Assembly: GCA_018398815.1 (NCBI GenBank)
Contig: CM031628.1
Coordinates: 10,564,598-10,628,597, forward strand
Reading direction: 5' to 3'
Origin: Conus ventricosus
Taxonomy: Eukaryota > Mollusca > Gastropoda > Neogastropoda > Conidae
Length of the DNA: 64,000 nt
The notes under the pieces were generated by a model. The model saw only the letters and a program-made list of their open reading frames with translations, was not told the origin of the DNA and made no database searches. Shown here one piece after another: positions 1-11,700 of the stretch; positions within the stretch are counted from its first letter, which is position 1, and every line of letters begins with the position of its first letter. The position numbers and the translations under genes were made by a program.

Positions 1-873
1 CCTTCCTAAAAATCTCAAACGCCGCCAATGAGAGATGGCTAAATTCTGGGAAAAAAAGTAAACCTGAAAACGAAAGCAGCGTTTTCCCAGTTCCTGAACA
101 AAGGACCAAGAAGCTCTGGGGAAAAGCCACAGCACGAATGCCTTCAGCAACCCAGAATCAGCAAGCAGGAGAAAAGAGCAAAGGAAAACCCTAGTTTTCC
201 TTCAGAGACTCCTTTTCCATTCGCCAGGAAACTTCACAAAACCTAGCACCACTGACAGTAGAACAAATATATCTGCAGGATCCAAACATATTCCATCCTC
301 AGGGGATGCACCACTTTAAATCAGATGCAATACGTAGAGCCAGAGAAAAAACTAGCAGCCAACACCACTGAAACCCCCCCCCCCGAAGTGAGAGGAAGTA
401 GTTTAAAAAAAGCCGGGCGCCACCTATTCAACCAGACAAATGAAATAGCCTAACGGGGGTATAAATAGTGTCCCTATAGCGCTGTTGGCAGATTCACAGT
501 CTGAAAGACCAACAAAAGAAACATGATGAGCAACCACCAATGGTTGTAGCAGGAAGGTACGGTCCCCAAAAGACTGAAAACGGTGTGGTGACCATCATCC
601 CCCCCCCCCCCCTAAACTTTTCAGACCAAGATCAACGTTTAGCTTGAATATAAAGTCATCTGTCAGGGCAACGGTACTCACTAAATACCTGAGAGGAAAT
701 AACAAAAAGGGACAAAAAAAAAAAGTGTTTTTTATGTTTTTTTTTATGTTTTTTGTTTTTGTTTTGTTGTTTTTTTTTTTTTTTTTTTTTTTTTTGGTTT
801 TTTTTTTTTATTTTTATTTTTTTTTGTTATTTGTCCAGTCCAAGAAAGGCAATCCACGCGAGGGCGCGCGCCC
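1..873. other. No gene recognised; poly-C and poly-T tracts
   Basis: No exon or repeat family is recognised. The stretch contains short C runs near 377 and 600-613 and a T-rich tract at about 725-830. Apparent reading frames in the T-rich part are low-complexity Phe runs and are not credible genes. Confidence 0.6.
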
Positions 874-876
874 GTG

Positions 877-917
<41 letters not shown>

Positions 918-1117
918 TGTGGTGTTGTGTGTGTGTGTGTGGCGTGGGTGTGGTGGTGTGGTGTGTGTGGTGTGAGCGTCGTGTGTGTGTGTGGTGGGAA
1001 GGTGCGTGCGTGCGTGCGTGCGTGCGTGTGGTCGTGGTGCGTGTATGTGTGTGTGTGGTGTGGGGTGTGGTGTGTGTGTGTGTGTGTGGGGTGTGGTGTG
1101 TGAGTGTGTGTGTGTGC
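874..1117. repeat. Interrupted (TG)n microsatellite
   Basis: About 240 bp of TG dinucleotides interrupted by GG and by a TGCG-rich stretch near 1005-1030. It gives long Cys/Val or Thr/His frames on both strands, which are artefacts of the repeat. Similar (TG)n or (CA)n blocks lie at 16860-16965, 19887-20117, 41764-41982, 44670-44763 and 55239-55460. Confidence 0.9.
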
Positions 1118-1129
1118 TACCTTATGTTT

Positions 1130-4056
1130 ATGCAGTAATTGCCACAAGCGCCAACGACCGGGCTGTGGAGGACCATGTCTTATAAAGGAGTAATCGTATT
1201 GTCCCGTTACTGCGCACAACGAGAACCCCATATTCAACTGCCAAATTCTATTACCTTTACGTCACATATAAAAATCTAAATATCCATAACAACGCTGAAA
1301 CGTTCTCGGTGGGTGTAAGGGTCAAAGACACACACATATGACTTTGGCGCTGGAAGTTCAATGAGCTGACGCCTTCAGGGGTAATGACCTCATGAACTTG
1401 CATATGATTAAACAGTGTGGTCCTCCGTGTCAAGTGGCTGCTTATTACGGTGACGTCACCACAAACATTACAAAAGGCCGACAGTCTGGTGGAAAAAAAG
1501 TTAGTGAGTAATATTTCCTTCTGGATAGTGGTATTACATGTTGTAATAATCGTTGTCATGATAAAATAGAAATGAAAAAAACTAAAAGGACGAGAAAGAT
1601 GGAGATAATTCCACTCCACCTTGAAGTGAAACGTTTATGCAAATGCCTTAGTTTCATGATGGCATGCTCAGCGTCTCGATTTCGGACGTTGCATTTTCAT
1701 GTTGGAAAACGAGAATTTTTGTTTGGGCTTTCTTTGTGTCGAGACAAAACTGATTTTTAAATGATTAACAACCTGGGTGCACTTTAAATTTAGTTTTAAA
1801 AAAAGGGAAATGTCTGTTGCGTGCAAGGACTTGCCTTCTAGCTGTAGCCTACTTCAGGGACATTAATTGTTTTTAGTCAGCTGAAACGCAAAGATTAGAG
1901 AACGGGTGTCAGTGTATGTATGCTTCCGTGCGATGGAGTTGACCAGACCTGCCAACATCAGACATTAGTGAGCCATGTAAAGGAGGTACTCCAAGTAATA
2001 AGATGACTGATGTCTGTTTCGATTTAGTGTCGTAAACATTAAACAAAAAGGTGTAACTGTCAATAGGAAAGGAAGAAAAAAAGAGAGTGGATCGCGGTAG
2101 GACACAGCTCGGCATTTAAATTTTCAATGTCAAGCAAGTCCTCCCCCCCCCCCCCCCCCCCCCCCCCCGCATTCTCTGCTGACCACGTTAAAATAGACAA
2201 GTAAGGTGCACAGAGCCACCAACAGAAGGCAAGAGGAGAACGGGCCTAAAAGGCATAAAAATGGATTGGGGGGGGGGGGGGTATAGATCTTTTCTCCACC
2301 TCTCCGGACCTTGAGCAGAAACATTTAGCTTATGCATTTATAAATGAATGGTTTAGCGGGGGCAGGGGGAACGAGAGCATACCGAAACATTAAGTCTTTG
2401 CTTGTCAAAACAGAGTTACATTTTAATATTGGGTGATGGACCTTTACACTGTGAAATACATCACAATCAAGGGGAGGGCCCTAAGTGCTAACCTGGAAAT
2501 TTGTATATTTTTAAAAAAAAAAAAAAAAAAAAGAAATATTTTGCCCGGGAATCGGAAAGCAAAACTAGCAGCCAGTAGACGCGCTGGTCGTGCGATTGGG
2601 ATGATCAAAATAGATATTGAGGAAAAAAAAGTTGATAGAAATTGGAAAGGCAGAGTGAGAAAAATATATGAGTTGAACTGTTTGACCTCATTCTTATGTG
2701 AAAACCAAGCCTTTGATCCAGAACGATGTTGCCATTTTGGCAACACTTCCTGCTAAAGACTCTTGAGACAAAAAGTGTTGAGAGAATGACAATACTAAAC
2801 AATTAGGATGTTAGAAGAGCATTTTAGAATGTATGTCCTTCTTTTGGCAGTCTTACAGATCAGTTTCATCCATTTTTACCAGCTTGGAGAAAGAAGAGAG
2901 CAGTGCTTCTTATGAAATCACGTAAGATTAACATTTTCGGGTTTGGTCCATTTCCCTTCCATCGTGTTACTGCATTTCAGCATTTCAGACTGGAACAAAG
3001 CATCCAGGAGTCAAGCTAAATTTCCTCAACTCAAGAGGTCAAGCTAATTAGGAGATTCAAACACAAATACAGAAATCTCACCCCATCAAGAAGTTGTGAA
3101 ATAGTATATTTCAACATCGTATAATTGAAGTGTGACCCCCCCAGCTTGAATCTGCGAGCTGTGCACCAACCTCCGTACTAGAATAGTAAGCAAATGTATT
3201 CACAAGGTAAATATCAATGTCAAAATTAAATTAAGCCGGAAGTTTGTTGGTGATTTGTTGTCACAACAGCTTCTATAGTCTATGAGGCCACTAACTTTAG
3301 ATGAGGACCTTTGTATGATTTAAATAAAAAAGTAAATGATTCTTGAACCGTCGCCAAGCTAATTTTTGCTGCCAACACTAGACTTTTGTTCTGACTGGTT
3401 CAGTACACATAGCACGCACAAAGAAAAACACACACAGGGGGGCCCTTGAAACAGTACTTCAGGGGCCCCAGAAAAAAAAGCCCCCCCCCCTTAAGAGACC
3501 GACCCAAATATTGAAGGGGCAAAGTTTCAAGAAACTGTCTTTCCTTGGGTCTGAACATGTCTTTTCCTGGCGTATAGATGCATTAACATGAAACAATGAA
3601 ATGCTGTTGCAATTTCAAAGTTGATGGAGGACGTTATTTTTTTTTGTTGTATTAATATTTGGGAAATAGTCACAGGCCACTAGAGTATTTCATTTGTTAT
3701 TAATTGCATTAGACTTTCAGTTTTTTTGTGTTGTATACACATCCAATGAAGGACGTAACCATGTCAGTTTTCAAATTTATGATCAAAAGTGGTTGTGGTC
3801 CATATTGTTTTTTGTACCGTTAGTAGTATCCGAAGAGCGCCTGGACTGATGATTTTCTACCGTGTCATTTTGATATGAGATAGGTTATCATGAAGGAAAA
3901 AAAGTAAACCCAATCAATATCATGTTTGTTGCTTAAAAATGTCAAAGATTGTGGGGACCATATGGTCCCCTGTGTGGCCAGGTGTATTACATGGCCAAGT
4001 CATCCCACATTACTGCCATGGGGTACTTGCATGTTACGCTGATCTCTCTCCCCCAG
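1130..4056. other. Intergenic or intronic sequence, nothing recognised
   Basis: Mixed-composition sequence with homopolymers (26 C at 2143-2168, a G run near 2270-2281, an A run near 2514-2532). I see no conserved protein motif, no RNA gene and no transposon end here. It could be intron of the gene suggested by the exon at 4057-4140. Confidence 0.5.
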
Positions 4057-4140
4057 GTGAATCCACTGCCTTGCTGAAAGTGAATACGCTCGCTGATAGT
4101 AATGATAGGCGAAAGCAGTCCTTGAAAGGGATAGCAGCCG
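4057..4140 (+). CDS. Putative internal exon 1 of an unidentified gene
   Basis: A textbook exon outline: a pyrimidine-rich tract ending in CCCCCAG just before 4057 and the donor GTGAGT at 4141. The 84-bp exon is open only in the frame that starts after two bases, and it reads ESTALLKVNTLADSNDRR followed by KQSLKGIAA. It ends with one leftover base. That phase fits the next candidate exon at 7136, which needs exactly two bases to complete the codon. I do not recognise the protein. The evidence is splice signals plus phase only, so a chance exon is possible. Confidence 0.42.
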
Positions 4141-4795
4141 GTGAGTTTAGCTTTTCTCCTTCCGCTTCTCTTGCTAGTCTTAATTTTTTTTTTCATGAAG
4201 TGTAAGCCTAAATAAAAACGTAAATGCCACTTGCCCCAAGCCCCCTGCAGATATTTAAATCAAGAAAGTCTTAATCAGTGTATGTAACCTGTGCTCACAA
4301 GCTCTAATGGTTAAAGAAAGGAACAATGAGAAGACACCAAAACCATTCTCATCACCTCCCTCCACCCCTAGTTTCCCCATGACATATACTGATGTAACAT
4401 TGGGGGTAATGAGGTGTAAATATATCTGTGTGCTGTCTGGTTGTCAAAAAAAAAAAAGCGAGGTAAAACAGATGTTATGTTACCTGCCAAATGATAGGCA
4501 ACATGCGGCGAGACTTGAACTAAGGCCCCTCATTGCAGGCGCTACTACGTTCCCTTCGTGTAGTATGTTTGCCATCTTAAAAGAATGCCAATTCCTGGTG
4601 TGGGGTGTTTTGTCTGTATAATAAGTCTGGAGGGCAATTATAAGAATAAACACCCCTAAAAGCTGAACAACCTTAGAAAAATTCCTCCATGATGCACAAT
4701 TTGTACGTCTTTAATTCTTATTATGAATATAGGGAGAACAGAGGGAAGAGACATGGAGGGTAGGAGGGGGGGCCTGCGAGATAATACTGTTCCAA

Positions 4796-4865
4796 CCCCC
4801 CCCCCCCCCCCCCCCTAATAAAAAAAAAAAAAAATCTTGGAAAAAAAAAAAAAAAAAAAAAATAG

Positions 4866-4900
<35 letters not shown>

Positions 4901-5127
4901 AACCATGTTTTCAGGTATATGGAACAGCTTGGATGAAGAAAAAAAAAATACAAAAAAAAAGGGTTTTTTTTTTTTAAGTATGGGGGAAAAAGGGGGAGGG
5001 GGGGGGGGTTTCCCCCCCCCCCCCCCCCCCCCCCCCTCCCCCCCCACCCCCCCCCCCCCCCCCCTCCACCCCCCCCCGCCCCCCCCCCCACCCCCCCCCC
5101 ACCCCCCCACCCCCCCCCCCCCCCCCC
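4796..5127. repeat. Homopolymer block (C, A, G runs)
   Basis: Runs of C, then A, then C interrupted by single A, T or G bases. The C-rich half is nearly uninterrupted for over 100 bp. It yields Pro/Gly frames on both strands that are not genes. The C strand's complement is G-rich and could form G-quadruplexes. Length accuracy is doubtful in any long-read assembly. Confidence 0.85.
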
Positions 5128-6209
5128 TATTTGTCCCGAGTTCAGTTTTCATTGTATATGGAACATGCATGATGAAACTGAGTAATATGTGTCCGTCATT
5201 GGTGTCACGCATACAAAAAGGAAATGCATATCGTAGAATTTACATTGGACGAAACCAAAAGCCGAGATTGATTGGTAAAGGGCCCAGGGGGAAAAAAGTA
5301 AAGCAAACAACAAAAGCAACGACATATTGCTGGTTTTGTAGGTTTCTGCTGCAGAAGTAAAGCCGTTTTCCCTGTGCTGTATTGGGATTTTTTTCTGATC
5401 CATTTTTCTGTCCGCCTTCAAGGTGGCGTTTTTACTCCCAGTGCTGTGGCTCCTTCTCCAGCCTCCCGAAGCCTGTCGAGCTCAGTCTGTCCCTCAGTTT
5501 GCAGCAACCAGGCATCCCATGGGCACTATGAGATGAAGTTTTAAATCGCGGTGGGACACACACCAGAAGACACCCTGCACTGCGGGCTTATCCAGTCGAT
5601 GGGTGTTCAGTAGTGCCTGTTCTGATTTAAACTACGCAGGACAACCACCGACTAATCCCCCTTTCTAATGGACAAATAATAGCTTAGTCCCAACAAACGC
5701 AGACTAAAAACTGTGTTTGGAGTCCTCCCGTAGCTAGCAAACCGTCACTGCTTTCATGGAACGACAGCCCCACGTCGGGGACCCTCCCAGCACACCGAAA
5801 GATTCTGAACACAAACTCACCACAGGAATAAAGTAGTGAAGGAAATCGAAACTCTGAGGTCACCGATGTGGGAGCATGGCATTAAAGGCTACACAAACCT
5901 GACTCATTCAAAAAAAAAATTTCTGATGAGAATGATAAAATGATGAAGCAACAGCAATGCGTACAGATTAGAGATTACATGACAGGACATACTGTTAACG
6001 CTTCCTTTCATCCCCCAGCGTCAACCTGGCCCCCGCTGTTGTCAGGAAATTTTTGGAACAACACTCTCTAATTAGCATAGTAACAATGGTTTGAACTTTT
6101 GGCTGTGTGTACCGAGTCTCCGCCCAACTAGAGGCCTAGAAGCATCAATCAACTGCTGCTAGGACCTTTCGGAGGCCAAAAAAGCCCACAAAGTATTTGT
6201 GTTTTTCCT

Positions 6210-6278
6210 TATGGGATTCAACCCCGTCTCCCTGACAGAAAGGTCCCTGTGGCGCTAACCTCAGCGCCACGGCTGGTG
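6210..6278 (-). repeat. tRNA-like head of a SINE (putative)
   Basis: On the minus strand there is an A-box-like element (GTGGCGCTGAGG) followed about 45 bp later by a B-box-like GGTTGAATCCC. This is the spacing and order of a tRNA-derived RNA polymerase III promoter. Arms consistent with a D-stem flank the A box. No complete cloverleaf is convincing, so a SINE head is preferred over a functional tRNA gene. Confidence 0.35.
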
Positions 6279-6478
6279 GTCCCTAGTGTTTGGGATTTCA
6301 ATTTTATTTTGGGGGGATTTCAGTGATTTATGGGATTTTAATGTATGAAGAAGAATCAAAACTGTATTGATATAGAAAATAAATCGTTTCATGCACTGAT
6401 GGCATTTGAGCCCACAACACTGAGCATGTGTCCATGGTCTCTATCACATGACTAACCGGCACTCTGAGTCATGGATTG

Positions 6479-6518
6479 AAAAAAAAAAAAAAAAAAAAAA
6501 AATGGAAAAAAAAAAAAG

Positions 6519-6570
<52 letters not shown>

Positions 6571-6640
6571 AAAAACAGTTTTTGTACTACTTTTTTTTTT
6601 TTGTTTTTATTTTTTTTTTGTTTTAAAACTGGTTCGTTTT
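6479..6640. repeat. Poly-A tract followed by T-rich tract
   Basis: About 90 bp of nearly pure A with a few G or T interruptions, then T-rich sequence at 6590-6620. Any Lys-rich or Phe-rich frame here is spurious. Confidence 0.9.
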
Positions 6641-7135
6641 TGTGGTTGGCAAAACGTCCCATTCCTGTTCGTTTTGCGTCCTTTCTGTTTACACAGAACT
6701 TTAACACATTTTGTCTGCTTCCATATGCCTATGATTTGATTAAAAACTCTATCACATACCAATGCTGGCAAAATGACATCAGTCATTACAACCCAAAGTT
6801 CTCGCTGAAACAGGTAGGTATTCCAACAACACTGCTGTTGAATTGACATTAAATTTTTCTTTTTCCAAAAGCGCATAGATTGCTGTAAGCCATGTTTAAG
6901 TTTACCTACACTACAAATGTATATAATAAAAACGTGTTCTTGTCTCACCCCCCTGGTTGATCATTTCAAGCATAACTAGCAAGAATTCAAAATCCATGAC
7001 CTTTGCCTCATAGCACAGTCACACCAGGAACACGTTCTGGGCAGGTACTTACAGATTTTGGCATGGGGCGGGGATGCCTACGCGGAAATAGAAGGACATT
7101 GTTTCAAAGCTATGTGTTTTTTTTGTTATGTTTAG

Positions 7136-7224
7136 GGTGTGCCTACCAGCCAAGAGACATCAGGCAAACGAGACTGCAGAGGCCCACCTTGAAACAGCAG
7201 GTCTCTTCGCTGATACATGTACAG
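7136..7224 (+). CDS. Putative internal exon 2 of the same unidentified gene
   Basis: The acceptor is a T-rich tract ending in TTTAG before 7136; the donor is GTGGGA after 7224. Read with the single base carried from the 4057-4140 exon, it is open throughout and ends at a codon boundary. Part of the product is CAYQPRDIRQTRLQRPTL. The third candidate exon at 9096 begins in exactly that phase. No domain is recognised. The phase agreement across three candidates is the main support. Confidence 0.35.
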
Positions 7225-9095
7225 GTGGGAGTTTTACTTAAATCATTTGGTGTAACAGATCGAAGGACGGGAGATCTGGCATATAGATAAGCCTAGGGGA
7301 GACCGTGAGGGATTCTTTGGTTTCAGTTTGGCCTTGGGGAGGGGATGGGTGCTGCTGTGCTGCTTGATAAACTGGTGATGGGGGATGACCAATACAACGA
7401 GTGGTTCTCTCAAAAATTTGTTGGCCAAGTGGCAAGTTAGTGATTTTCAAATCTTGACTGACTGAGTCCCTAGCGGAACGAAAGGTTATGTTGAATTAAC
7501 CTATCGCATTCGGAAAATGCATGAATTGATGACCCAAATACAATCTAGCCTAACTCAATTGGCTACTAGTTTTGTATAAGGCCTATCTCAAGTAATAAAC
7601 TTTAAAATGAGAACTTACAAACTGGTGTAGAGTGTCAGAAAATGGCACTTTTTGCTGTATTGCCCGGTATATCGGTAAAACTGCAGTACAATCTTCCTCA
7701 GTACGGTATTGCCAGTGGTGAGAATGAATGGACTGGTACACTCTGTTCGGGTCCATAGACACTGCTAGGACCAACCAAAGTGAAGGGATATCGAGAGTTT
7801 TTATAGGTGCGAACATCCCAGCCCAACCGCCAGATGGGGCTTCTCAAGACAACCCATGATGGGTCAGAAAACAACAACAGAAAAACTTTACGAATCTCCT
7901 GTCATCTATTCCAGTGATGGACCTCATTTTCCAGAGAATATAAAAGTAGAAAGCCGCTGGAGATGTTTACGGTGATAACTGGACTTGTTTTATGTTGCAC
8001 TTTTTTTCAAAATTTAGCAGTCAACCCAAGACGCATTTTTCAGAGTTTGCTAGCTGGAAGTCTATGAAATAAAACTACGCCAATGAGAACAAAAGGGAAA
8101 TGGATTTTATCTTATTCAAACAATGTCGAGTTTACTGAGGGCTTTTGAATGTTTACTCTAAGCTGATGCCTCTTGCGCAGTTGATCTATCTGGCTGCCGA
8201 TACACCAGTGTAAAAAATGGGCTGGTATGAACCTACAAATACTTGTGAATTTTTCACACGATACCCGTTTTTCTTAGTAATAGGTTAACGAAATAAATTA
8301 TAATGAGCTGACTTGCTTTTTTTGCTTCTAGCAAAAGGTTCTGTACTGAGGATGGAATTCTTTACGATTGCTAGCCATATAATAGCAGATACGTGCCTGT
8401 GGGTTAACCAGTTGGAGTTTAATTTTCAAAGTATTGGATCAAAAACAACAATGCTAAAAGAGTGTATTCAATTTTCTTGATATTGACAAAAATTCTTTTT
8501 TGGGGTCTGATGTTTAGTAGAATATATGCATCGTTCCAATTTCTCAGTTGTGGAACCTTATTTCATCCCATGGGAAATAAACCGTTTGTTAATTGTGAAA
8601 CCTTCATCTAGTTCTTAACCATCATGTGACTGTGTAATCACCTTACAATTACCTTGTCACACCATATCAGTGAGTAATTGTTTTGATTCTTGGCTGCTGG
8701 GCAAAAGTGCAGATAAGCATTTCTGTTCTACAGTGATCCTGTGTAATCCTGTTGGCATCGGTGGTTATCTCTCGATAGGAGCCGTATATTGAAATTAAAA
8801 GTAACCGGAGGTTAGAGCATGTGTGTCTTTATGGCGAGGCAATTGAAAACGACGGTGCACACAGTCTTTCCAGTCGGAATTAACAGAGGCCTCCTCTAGT
8901 ACCAAGTAGCCCTGCGAGTGTTGTGCACAGGAACGAAAACAATAACAAGCAACGAAGTTGGCAGGTGAGTAATTGAAAAAAGTGTGGATTGTTGTGCGGG
9001 GATTTTTGTCCCACCAGACTTGGTTTTCTAAAACAAACTCAGCGCATAATTTAAAGTGGCAATTTTCTAATGATCATGTCTGTTTCTGGTTGTAG
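7225..9095. other. Putative intron, nothing recognised
   Basis: Unique-looking AT-moderate sequence without a recognisable gene, repeat array or transposon end. Short open frames here have no familiar motif. Confidence 0.45.
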
Positions 9096-9197
9096 GTAAC
9101 GGCTGGCGAGAAACACTTCAAGGGGAAACAAGCATCTCCAGGGTGCTTCATCCATCGCAAGTGCCGGTCTCTTCTTTGGGGATCTCAGAGGTGGGAG
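9096..9197 (+). CDS. Putative internal exon 3; weak LIM-like cysteine pattern
   Basis: The acceptor is TTTCTGGTTGTAG and the donor is a consensus GTAAGT. The 102-bp exon (34 codons) is open in phase 0, matching the end of the 7136-7224 exon. The product begins VTAGEKHFKGK and contains CFIHRKC, which resembles the C-F-x-C-x-x-C core of a LIM domain with His in place of the middle Cys. A LIM assignment would need one missing base just upstream, so I do not make it. It may be an unrelated exon. Confidence 0.38.
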
Positions 9198-10434
9198 GTA
9201 AGTAAGCGGTTGGCGGGAAGCAACACCTTCAGAGTGAGCATGCAACTGGAAGTGCCTAACATCTACATTGGGAAGCTTCAAAGTGTACAGAACATGTTGC
9301 AAAAAACCAAAATGGAAAACTTGTCTTTGACAAAAAATCCGTATTGGAATGTTTACAAATTGATTGTAAATGATAATTAGTTCATTTTGGATGGCCCTCA
9401 CGCTCTCCCCCTGGGGACCCGGGTGGCTTTGTAACAAATTGTTCCCCCGCCCTGGACAGTCTGTGCTAGTATCATCCCCTTTTCCTTTCGCTCTCGGTAC
9501 CTCTGTCGGCCTCTACCTTTGCTTACGGTTTGTCTGGTGTCCGTTCTGTTCTTACCATATCTTGAGCTCTCTGTTTTCCACAACCGCTTCCCACAAATTT
9601 CTGCAACGCAACGAAGTCGAGGGAACTGGACATAATTTTGCGAGTACAAGTGTTAGTACCCAAACATGGTAAAAACAAGTTCACACACTACCAGATAATT
9701 GGCTGAAGAAGAATTGGTGGGACCGAAGCCATCACCCACTATTGAAAGGGCCCCTAGAATGAACACCATTTTCATGAATAATATAAAACATTACTGGTCT
9801 GTTTTGTAAACCGCAAACGTGTTTAAGATAGTGATTCTATATCATTTTAAACTGATTTATAGATGGGGCGCGGCTGATAAAACATTAGAGCCTTATGCTT
9901 CTGAAAATCTTGTGCTTGGAGGCCATTTGTGTTGACTTTCTATAGCAAAAAAATGGAAAATGACGCGCCAAATCAATTGGGTCCTAACGTTTCCAAGTCC
10001 CATTTACCTTTAAAAATCTGCATGAACACCACTAAAGAAGTCTAAGTGTTTTGTGACCTCTAGTTGGGTGCCCATGGGGGAGGTGAGCTAAGCTTGTGCT
10101 CAATGGACGTTGTGTTTGCTGTGAAACCACTCGCTACTAAAAGTCAATCTTGGGTGTTTTGGTTTTTCTGTTTTTTATGGGGTCTGTGAAGACCATGGTG
10201 GGAGAACATATGCACACCTTTCCTAGAGAATGGACCGTTGTTAAATATCACCTGAAGGTGGTGAGTGATGACTCAGGTGGGCCAGTTTGTCTGTTGTTCA
10301 GTTTTAGAAGATACAAAGTGCAGAACTATTACTTGCAAAACAGAGTTGACCGAGGGTGGAACATGAAGCAACTTGTTAGAGAAAGAAGGGGTTTGGCTGC
10401 CGCAAGGACATGGAACAAACAAAGTGCAGGAAAG
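9198..10434. other. No gene recognised
   Basis: Contains open frames on both strands around 9370-9670, but none shows a known motif or a coherent exon outline. Treated as intron or intergenic. Confidence 0.45.
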
Positions 10435-10556
10435 TCACAATGCATTTCGACTCTTAGGTCGTCTTCAGGCAAAAGGAAAGGACATTTAGGAACAGTGTCC
10501 TATTCGTTGTTTTGTGTTGCCTAGAAAGACCCTAGAGGTCGAAAGCATTGTGTCGT
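10435..10556. repeat. Pair of inverted hammerhead-like motifs (Penelope terminal relic)
   Basis: On the minus strand at 10435-10472 the order CTGAAGA, short hairpin, GAAA, TGCA palindrome resembles the CUGANGA/GAAA core of hammerhead-like motifs found in Penelope-like element ends. About 80 bp away on the plus strand (10518-10556) a more decayed copy lies in opposite orientation (hairpin arms GACC/GGTC, then GAAAG). The inverted pair suggests a degraded element terminus. Catalytic competence is doubtful, because the first stem II pair is mismatched. Confidence 0.4.
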
Positions 10557-10639
10557 GTCTGTTGCTTTGTTTATGTTCCGTGGCGATAACTAACACCTCC
10601 CACACCCCCCCCACGCTGTCAAAGTCTCTTGTTTGAATT

Positions 10640-11700
10640 GTCAGTTAGGGTTTGGGCACTGTCTCAAAGCTTGAGTATGTCAGTTGGATTTGGCATGACT
10701 CAGCGAGCTTGCCCATATGATAACACAAGCCCGCGAGTGTGGTCTTGCCAAGTTTTTGCAGGACTCATGGTAAAGGGCTTTGTCAATTTTGGGTTATTTG
10801 TTTTTGTGTTTTATTAGTTTGTGTTGGATTGGGGGGGAGGGTTTTTTTTTGTTTTTAACAATGCCCTAGTTTGGAGCTGTGTCTTACCTGTCTTTGTTTA
10901 TGTCCTTGCGGAACGACCCCGCCTACCCCCCCCCCCCCCTCTATTTCTGAATAGTTACGTCCATTTCCATGTAGTTTAGATGCAAGATCTCTTGTGTAGG
11001 CCCGTCTATGTCCTCCGGCAATATCAGTAAGCTGAGCCTGTCAGGAGTCTCCTTGTTGGTAGTGTAAGGTAGGTTTGGGCACTGTCTCAAGCTTGTAGTC
11101 ATTTTGATTTGGCAGGTGTCTCAGCGAGCTTGCCCATATGATTAAACAAAGCCCTCTTTGAGCATTGCCAATTTGTGTGGCAGGATCGGCTGCAGAGCTT
11201 GGCAAGTGGGTTAACCAAGGCCCTATTTTTGAGCTTGTTCCTTATCCTGTGCTGTGTTTATGTCCTTGGCGTAACTATCCCCCCCCCCCCCCCCCCCCCC
11301 CAGTTTCGAAATATACGGTTGCACTTTCCCGAATGTTTAGATGGCAATATCCATGTGAGAGCCCGTCTAATGTCCTCCGGCAATATCAGTTAGTTTGAAG
11401 CCTGTCAAGAGTCTCTTGTTGGAATTGTTCAGTTAGGTTTTTGCACTGTCTCAAGGTTGAGTAAGTCCAAGTTTGATTGTGGCAGTGACTCAGCAGAGCT
11501 TGCCCATAAGTATGGTTAACAAAGTCCCTCATTTGAGCTTGCTATTTGGTTGGCAGTATCTCTAGCGGAAGCGTTGTCATTTGATTTGGCATTGTAGGTC
11601 TCTTGTAGTTCGTTTTAGCCTGTTGATTTGTTTTGCAATGTCCCTAGTTGGGGCCGTTGTGCTGTGTAGTTTGGTATTAGTTTAAGAGTGTATTATTTGC
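10640..11700. repeat. ~360-420 bp tandem repeat, about three diverged copies
   Basis: The block starting GGGCACTGTCTCAA recurs near 10652, 11068 and (as TTTGCACTGTCTCAA) 11430. Each is followed by a CAGCGAGCTTGCCCATA-type segment. The first two copies also share TATGTCCT, a poly-C run and a TCCTCCGGCAATATCAG segment. Copies differ by many small indels. No coding potential is apparent. Confidence 0.75.

Larger units (their letters stand above)
4141..7135. other. Putative intron with homopolymer blocks
   Basis: Contains a large low-complexity block at 4796-5127 (C and A runs with G runs), an A-rich block at 6479-6570 followed by T runs, and a tRNA-like SINE head near 6210-6278. No coding motif is recognised. 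If the flanking exons belong to one plus-strand gene, this is intron. Confidence 0.4.

Noticed and set aside
4490..4560. Possible tRNA-like or B-box sequence on the minus strand (AGTTCAAGTCT)
   Set aside because: No convincing A box or cloverleaf at the right spacing.
4711..5360. Gly-rich or Pro-rich proteins around the C/G tracts (also at 13181, 15120, 52593 and 53171)
   Set aside because: Frames made of homopolymers; both strands are open and no flanking coding sequence is seen.
9096..9197. LIM-domain exon
   Set aside because: The CFIHRKC pattern has His at a usual Cys position and the preceding His-x2-Cys needs a one-base correction; kept only as an unnamed putative exon.
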